Position numbers and translations under genes: made by a program | Source: Podila epigama | Lineage: Eukaryota; Mortierellomycota; Mortierellomycetes; Mortierellales; Mortierellaceae | Direction of reading: 5' to 3' | Assembly (NCBI GenBank): GCA_015679605.1 | Contig: JAAAVE010000185.1 | Span: forward strand, 1,245 to 27,668 | Length of the DNA: 26,424 nt | Shown: positions 21,872 through 26,424 of the stretch, one piece after another | Layout: the number at the start of each line of letters is the position of its first letter | Position numbering within the stretch: position 1 is the first letter of the stretch | Notes under the pieces: generated by a model | The model's database searches: none | What the model saw: only the letters and a program-made list of their open reading frames with translations | Told to the model about the DNA's origin: nothing

Positions 21872-24800
21872 ATGCCTATCCTTCTCGTCGCCGTCCCACT
21901 TTCAAAGTCATGGTTGGGCACCCATTACTGGAAGACACCTCCGTTGATGGAACTCCCTGTCGAACTCGAGGTATTATTTATTACACATGCCTTTCAGTAA
22001 CTCACTTTCACTCTCGGACATATTTTTTTTCCAACCTCCGACTTGCATCTCCCAAAAAACACTTTCCAACCATCCATTCCATTCAACAATTCAACAATGA
22101 CAGACACGCACACATACACCATATTCCTTAATGGCTAGAGAATGGGGGAATTCCAACTCAGAAACATGTCTTGCATTACAATAACCTCTACTCATTCAAT
22201 GAAGTAAACATGGAAGCGCAGCATTGAGGCAGCTACGCAGACAGGCTTGACACACACAGGCTTGACCAGCTTTGCAACCAGGCGGACACCAACACGCTTG
22301 ACCAGCTACGCAGTCAAGCATGACAGGCACGACAGGCACGACAGGCAGAACAGGCAGTGCAAACACGAGACAAGCAGGATACGACAGACAGGGCCAAGAG
22401 AGATAAACGTCAATGCCAATGAGCGGTTTGGCGTAACATCAGACTGACCTACATACAAACAAACAAACAAACAAAACAACAAAGCGCACAAACAAAGCAA
22501 CAACGTGCAGTCTCTCTTTCCTCCAGGGCCCATGGTGGGCAAAAAAAAAAAAAAAAGATGCTGTCCAGTTGTTGACATCCCAATCCTTTGTTCCCGTTTC
22601 AATGTAGTACATCCCTTATCACGAGCTTGAAGATCGATTCAAGAAACTCAACAAGATTGCGCGTCCCATTTACCCAACGTACTGGCCGAATGTGCTTATG
22701 GCCGTGGTCTTTCTTGGCCTGGCAGCAACGGCAGCCGTTGGGATGGCTCAGAAGGGTTCCGCCCTGTCGATCATGGCGCAGGGTGCTTGTTTCGTCCTCC
22801 CCGTCATTGCCGTTCTTTGGATAAGGATTCGCAAGGAGACAAAGACCCGATCGCGCAGGAAGGTACGGTACATGACACATCCATGTTCATATGTATCTGA
22901 AGGTGGTCACTGGTGATGAGGATTATTATAAAGTTATCGCATCTTGATGTTTTGTCCGGGTTGAGGGCTGAAAGGTTATCAAGAGTGTGTGAGTCTGTCA
23001 ATGAGCTCTATTGAACTCTCTTTTTTTCTTCTTTTACTTTCTTTTTCTTTCTTTCAATATGTATCTCTCCATTTCAATATGCAATTTGCACTCTTACATC
23101 CATCCATCTTTTACCTAACAACTACTAACTCGACATTTTTTTTCTTTTCTTTTCTTTCTCACACTGAATAACACTAGTTCAAACATCGATCCCAAAAACT
23201 GCTTCGTGTGTGGACAAATCAGGATACAGAGACACACGCGATTCAATGGAAACTCCGCCTACGCCCCAAGAGCGCAGCATCACGATCTTTGAATATGACG
23301 CCAGCTTCTTTTGGACCTGATCTTACTGTTGTGCCACCAGAAGAAATACAAGTGGAGGAAGGTGATGCTATTACAACCACTACTACCACTACTACTACTG
23401 CTACTAATACGACTGCAGCTGCTACAAGTTTACCCGGAGTGACGGCAAATGGACACTATCAGAGCCATCTTTCGCCCAATGATGCAAGGTTATTCTCGCA
23501 TCATCTACAACGACAGTCCGCACAACTTTCCCAGGAGCACTATTATTATGAGCAACGGCTTGATGAGCCATATGTGCCACATGGGCCACATGACCGACAA
23601 CAAGATCAGCGTCGTATTTCAGAGTCAGCCAGCCAGTCCCATCGTCAGAATAATGTTCATCCACATTCTCCGTCGCAGATCGCTCTGCCTGCTCCACCTG
23701 CACGCGTGGCAGATGTTTATTCAGCGCTTCGGAATCCAACAACCCCAACGCCAATCACCCGTACAGACACAGGAACCTCGGCGGCCCTTACTACGGCCAC
23801 TACCATGACCAGGAGCATTACGAGGACCATGTCGAGGGGGATGAGCAGCACCATGAGCAGCACCAATGCGAGGATTCGGGGTGATCATGCGTTAGGTCGA
23901 TCAGGTCAGCATCAACAGCAGCAGCAACAACAGATACAACAACAACGACAGCAACATGGGCAGGAACAACAAGAACGACATTCGAAATGGAAACCATGGA
24001 AGGAACTCTTGATGGAACTCTACTGCTGCTCATGTCTCTTCAAGGAAAAGAAAATCTGGATGATTGAAATTTCACTCCGGACAAACCTCATGGACGAGTA
24101 TGCATTACCTGTACCCAGTCCAGTCTACTGCGATTATCGGTTACCAGGATATGACGACGTCATGTCTGGGAACCTTTCACCTTCGTCCTCCATACCTGTC
24201 ACACGGATGCCAACCGCTGCTACTACTGTGAGTGGAATGGGTACAACCATTGTACCAACCTCAACAACATCCACAGCAACAACGTCGAACCATATGCCTG
24301 CACGGCAAGGAGTGACCATGTCTGCACCACGGTATTTGGGATCACCCCCACCATACGAGAGTGACTCTGAGAACGATTCCGAGGAAGATGACCATGACGA
24401 TGACGACGACGATGATGATGACGAGGATGTCGTGGTTGTTGTTGAGAGGAGTGATGGCTCTGAGCTTACTTCTGTGCAGGTCAATGGACCGCAAGGCGTC
24501 AACAGCAGTGCATCTGCCACAAGGGGACCCCAACCCGAGATGACTTCAGTACCAGGGACGGCACAAAGTCCTATCGAGATGATTACTATTGTCGTGGGTG
24601 GCAATGGTATCAATGCGAGTGCTAGCACAGGTGCAGGAGCAAATACAGGTGCAAGCTCGAGTGTTGTCTCTGGTGCCCATGTGAATAGCCGTGTTGGCGA
24701 CAAGGAGGTGGAGAGTGGAGACGAGGAAGAATGCTTCGTCAACACAGAGTCGCACAATCAGGTGATGCGGTCCATGTCGACGATGACGACGCTGTGTGCA

Positions 24801-24902
24801 TCTGCAACTACCTCGCGAACTACACTTGCCTTACCTCTTGGTGGACTTGTTCGGGACGAGGACAAGACTGAGGAGGAGAGCAAAGAAGAATCGAAAGTGT
24901 GA
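21872..24902 (+). CDS. Two-pass membrane protein with long disordered tail and PPxY motif, 692 aa
   Basis: I do not recognise a named family. Exons 21872-21970, 22608-22862 and 23178-24902 join in phase 0. The N-terminus (LSKSWLGTHYWKTPPLMELP) is aromatic. Two hydrophobic segments follow (about 62-80 and 86-105), then a strongly basic stretch (RIRKETKTRSRRK) on the presumed cytosolic side. Conserved-looking islands are FKHRSQKLLRVW (119-130), ETHAIQWKLRLRP and, far downstream, KWKPWKELLMELYCCSCLFK with EKKIWMIEISLRTNLMDEY. The Cys cluster could be palmitoylated. Between and after these are low-complexity runs: Thr, Gln, then an Asp/Glu run after PPPY (508-511). PPxY is a ligand for WW domains of Nedd4/Rsp5 ubiquitin ligases. 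Both introns are long (637 and 315 bp). The function is unknown; an Rsp5-adaptor role is only a hypothesis. Confidence 0.8.
21971..22607 (+). other. Long first intron of the membrane protein gene
   Basis: 637 bp, donor GTATTA, acceptor AATGTAG. It contains repeated AGGCTTGAC/GCTTGACCAGCT(AC/TT)GCA blocks (22240-22318) and GACAGGCAC repeats (22321-22350), plus an A run at 22540-22556. No protein-like frame is seen. Confidence 0.75.
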
Positions 24903-25036
24903 AGCAAGCAAGCAAGCAAACTGTCTGGACTCTCAGATCTTTTGTATATACATACATACATACTTAGCACTCTTGTACCAAGTATTGCACTTGGTCCGTT
25001 CTTGTAATATAACACACACACACACATTTACATATG

Positions 25037-25042
25037 AATAAA
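25037..25042 (+). terminator. AATAAA polyadenylation signal
   Basis: A perfect AATAAA lies 135 bp after the stop codon of the membrane protein gene. It is the clearest such signal for a + strand gene in the window. Confidence 0.55.
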
Positions 25043-25411
25043 CATTTACGATGCATCCATGTGCTTGTCGTCTTCCTTTTGCATGCTACCCCGTAGAAAA
25101 AGAACAAGGAATAAAAGCAAAAAAAAGGTAGATGGGGTTTGGCTCTCATTTTTTAAAATTAAGCTTTTTGACGTTTGGTGACTCTTTGTGAGCGAGACTG
25201 ATGATAGGCTAAAAAGGGGAGGGAAAGGAAGAACGCGCGCTAAGATATCCTGCAAAGCATGTCAATCAGTCGATGGCAGGCAGCACCATGTCGCCACTCT
25301 CTCCAAATGATTGCACTGTTTCCATACAAATAGCGACTATCCATTCTATCCATCTTTTCTTGTTTTCTTGTTTTCTGCATTCACAACATACCCAACAACA
25401 ACATCGCATCA

Positions 25412-25460
25412 CACGATACGATACGATACGACACGATACAATACGATAGGATACGATTCT
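25412..25460. repeat. ACGAT pentanucleotide repeat
   Basis: About nine units of ACGAT with C/A and G variants (ACGAC, ACAAT), about 360 bp upstream of the PQ-loop gene start. Confidence 0.88.
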
Positions 25461-25817
25461 ATCATATATACCCCTTTTGTACAGCAAACAATTTTTTTTC
25501 TTCTTTGTCTCACCTCACTCCCACTTGACTTTTTCAATTCACAACAAAACCATTTGTGTTCAGCCTCATTCATTCGATTTGTTCATCAAACTACAAAGGC
25601 AGCTCCATTCCAATCACTACATCCTTCTCTCTCCTTCACTCCTTTCTCTCTTCATTCTTCTTTCCGCCCCCTATTTCACTGTTTCACTTTTTTTTTCGTC
25701 GGGTGGATTGTTTTATTTTTTGATCTTCACCTTCATTCGCTCATCTCTTTTACCTGGACACCCACCTTCAGGACACAACAAAATCAACACCACTAGTCAA
25801 AGCACATACAAAAAGGG

Positions 25818-25945
25818 ATGGTTCTTCATATTGCACTCTTGTGGCTCTCTAGCCAGAGTGCCCTAGGTGACACCCCTCTCAACGTCATCCTCTCCAACCT
25901 CGCTGGAACAGCCTCCATCATTTGTTGGTTCATCGTCTTTACTCC
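25818..25945 (+). CDS. First exon of a probable PQ-loop vacuolar amino acid transporter
   Basis: The 43 codons from the ATG at 25818 end in phase 2 at a GTAAGT donor (25946). The end of the exon, LSNLAGTASIICWFIVFTP, resembles the first transmembrane helix and PQ-loop entry of Ypq1/PQLC2 (cystinosin-fold) proteins, in which an SxxCWxxxFxPQ pattern is common. The Gln would be supplied by the next exon. Those proteins export basic amino acids from the vacuole or lysosome. An N-terminal hydrophobic stretch (VLHIALLWLSS) precedes it. The rest of the gene lies beyond the window, or past an intron of at least 479 bp. The assignment rests on one short exon. Confidence 0.6.
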
Positions 25946-26424
25946 GTAAGTTTTATCTACCTATCCTGTGTTATCTTATTTAAAGTGCCATGGGATGCAC
26001 ATAGTCAAGTCAACACTCGACTCGGGATATATATAACCTGGGAATCTATTCTCTCTCTCTCCCTCCGCACCATGGATATGGGAGACCAGCAATGTTACGA
26101 GAGAAGGGTCTAAACATCTGTTTAGATGAGGCAATCATTGAAATCAAGGAAAAACGGGCGATAGGACAAGCCGGATTCAAAAAGGAGGAAGGAGTGTGTC
26201 ACAACATACACTCAAGACAGAAGACAATCGAGACAGCTGTTTACTGTCCATCAGAGTAACACACACACAGATAAACACTCGAACATGCACACAAACACAA
26301 CAACAAAAGAAGATTCGTCCCACCACAGCCATCTCTCCATTCTCCGTCCTATTTGGCACCAAAAAAAAAAAAAAAAAAAAAGGAAACAAAAGAGTACTAA
26401 TCCACACATACGTTTCTCATTGGA
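25946..26424 (+). other. Presumed intron or unassigned sequence to the window end
   Basis: No second PQ-loop exon is recognisable. The stretch includes CT and CA runs and an A run at 26360-26380. If it is an intron it is long for this genome. If a short exon is hidden here I could not identify it. Confidence 0.5.

Larger units (their letters stand above)
24903..25817. other. Intergenic region before the PQ-loop gene
   Basis: Contains the 3' UTR of the membrane protein gene with an AATAAA at 25037-25042, CA and CATA repeats (24950-25025), a purine-rich stretch, an ACGAT pentanucleotide tract and a CT-rich promoter (25480-25790). No supported gene. Confidence 0.65.

Noticed and set aside
26177-26407. 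Minus-strand 76-codon frame at the window end
   Set aside because: It is built from the A run (Phe-rich) and CA repeats (Cys/Val), with no family resemblance.

Overview
The window is fungal nuclear DNA. Multi-exon genes with short GT-AG introns, pyrimidine-rich promoters and many simple repeats sit beside gene content that yeasts mostly lack: UVSSA, and a mitochondrial glycerol-3-phosphate dehydrogenase carrying EF-hands. This suggests an early-diverging lineage such as Mortierellomycota or Mucoromycota. That placement is an inference from gene content and remembered family features; I ran no search. The first 23 bases are a pure A run, so position 1 may be a contig edge. Ten Ns at 13292-13301 mark an assembly gap that falls inside an intron.

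Layout. (1) <145-2532 (+): squalene epoxidase (ERG1), six exons visible, start codon not found. (2) 2533-4189: repeat-rich intergenic DNA. (3) 4190-7546 (+): FAD-dependent mitochondrial glycerol-3-phosphate dehydrogenase with two C-terminal EF-hands, three exons, 852 aa. (4) 8056-8223 (+): doubtful small secreted peptide. (5) 8807-9738 (+): two-exon cytosolic-type glutathione S-transferase, 265 aa. (6) 10134-16583 (-): ten-exon, 1784-aa protein with an Hsp90/sacsin-like GHKL ATPase end, a long DUF3684-type body, a CUE-like segment and an HEXXH motif near the C-terminus. (7) 17041-20036 (+): eight-exon UVSSA homologue, 729 aa, transcribed divergently from gene 6 across a 457-bp shared promoter. 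(8) 20037-21871: non-coding, with several short tandem repeats. (9) 21872-24902 (+): three-exon, 692-aa two-pass membrane protein with a long disordered tail and a PPxY motif. (10) 25818-25945 (+, continues past the window): first exon of a probable PQ-loop vacuolar amino acid transporter.

The genes do not form one pathway: sterol synthesis, glycerol/respiratory metabolism, detoxification, a chaperone-like ATPase and DNA repair lie side by side, as is normal for a fungal chromosome. The most notable items are the unusual composite architecture of the 1784-aa ATPase, a likely in-frame GC-AG intron in UVSSA, the Ca2+-binding EF-hands on the fungal GPD, and a cluster of TGACG motifs in the promoter shared by the ATPase and UVSSA. 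Exon boundaries were placed by hand from reading frame, splice consensus and family similarity, and every phase closes arithmetically.
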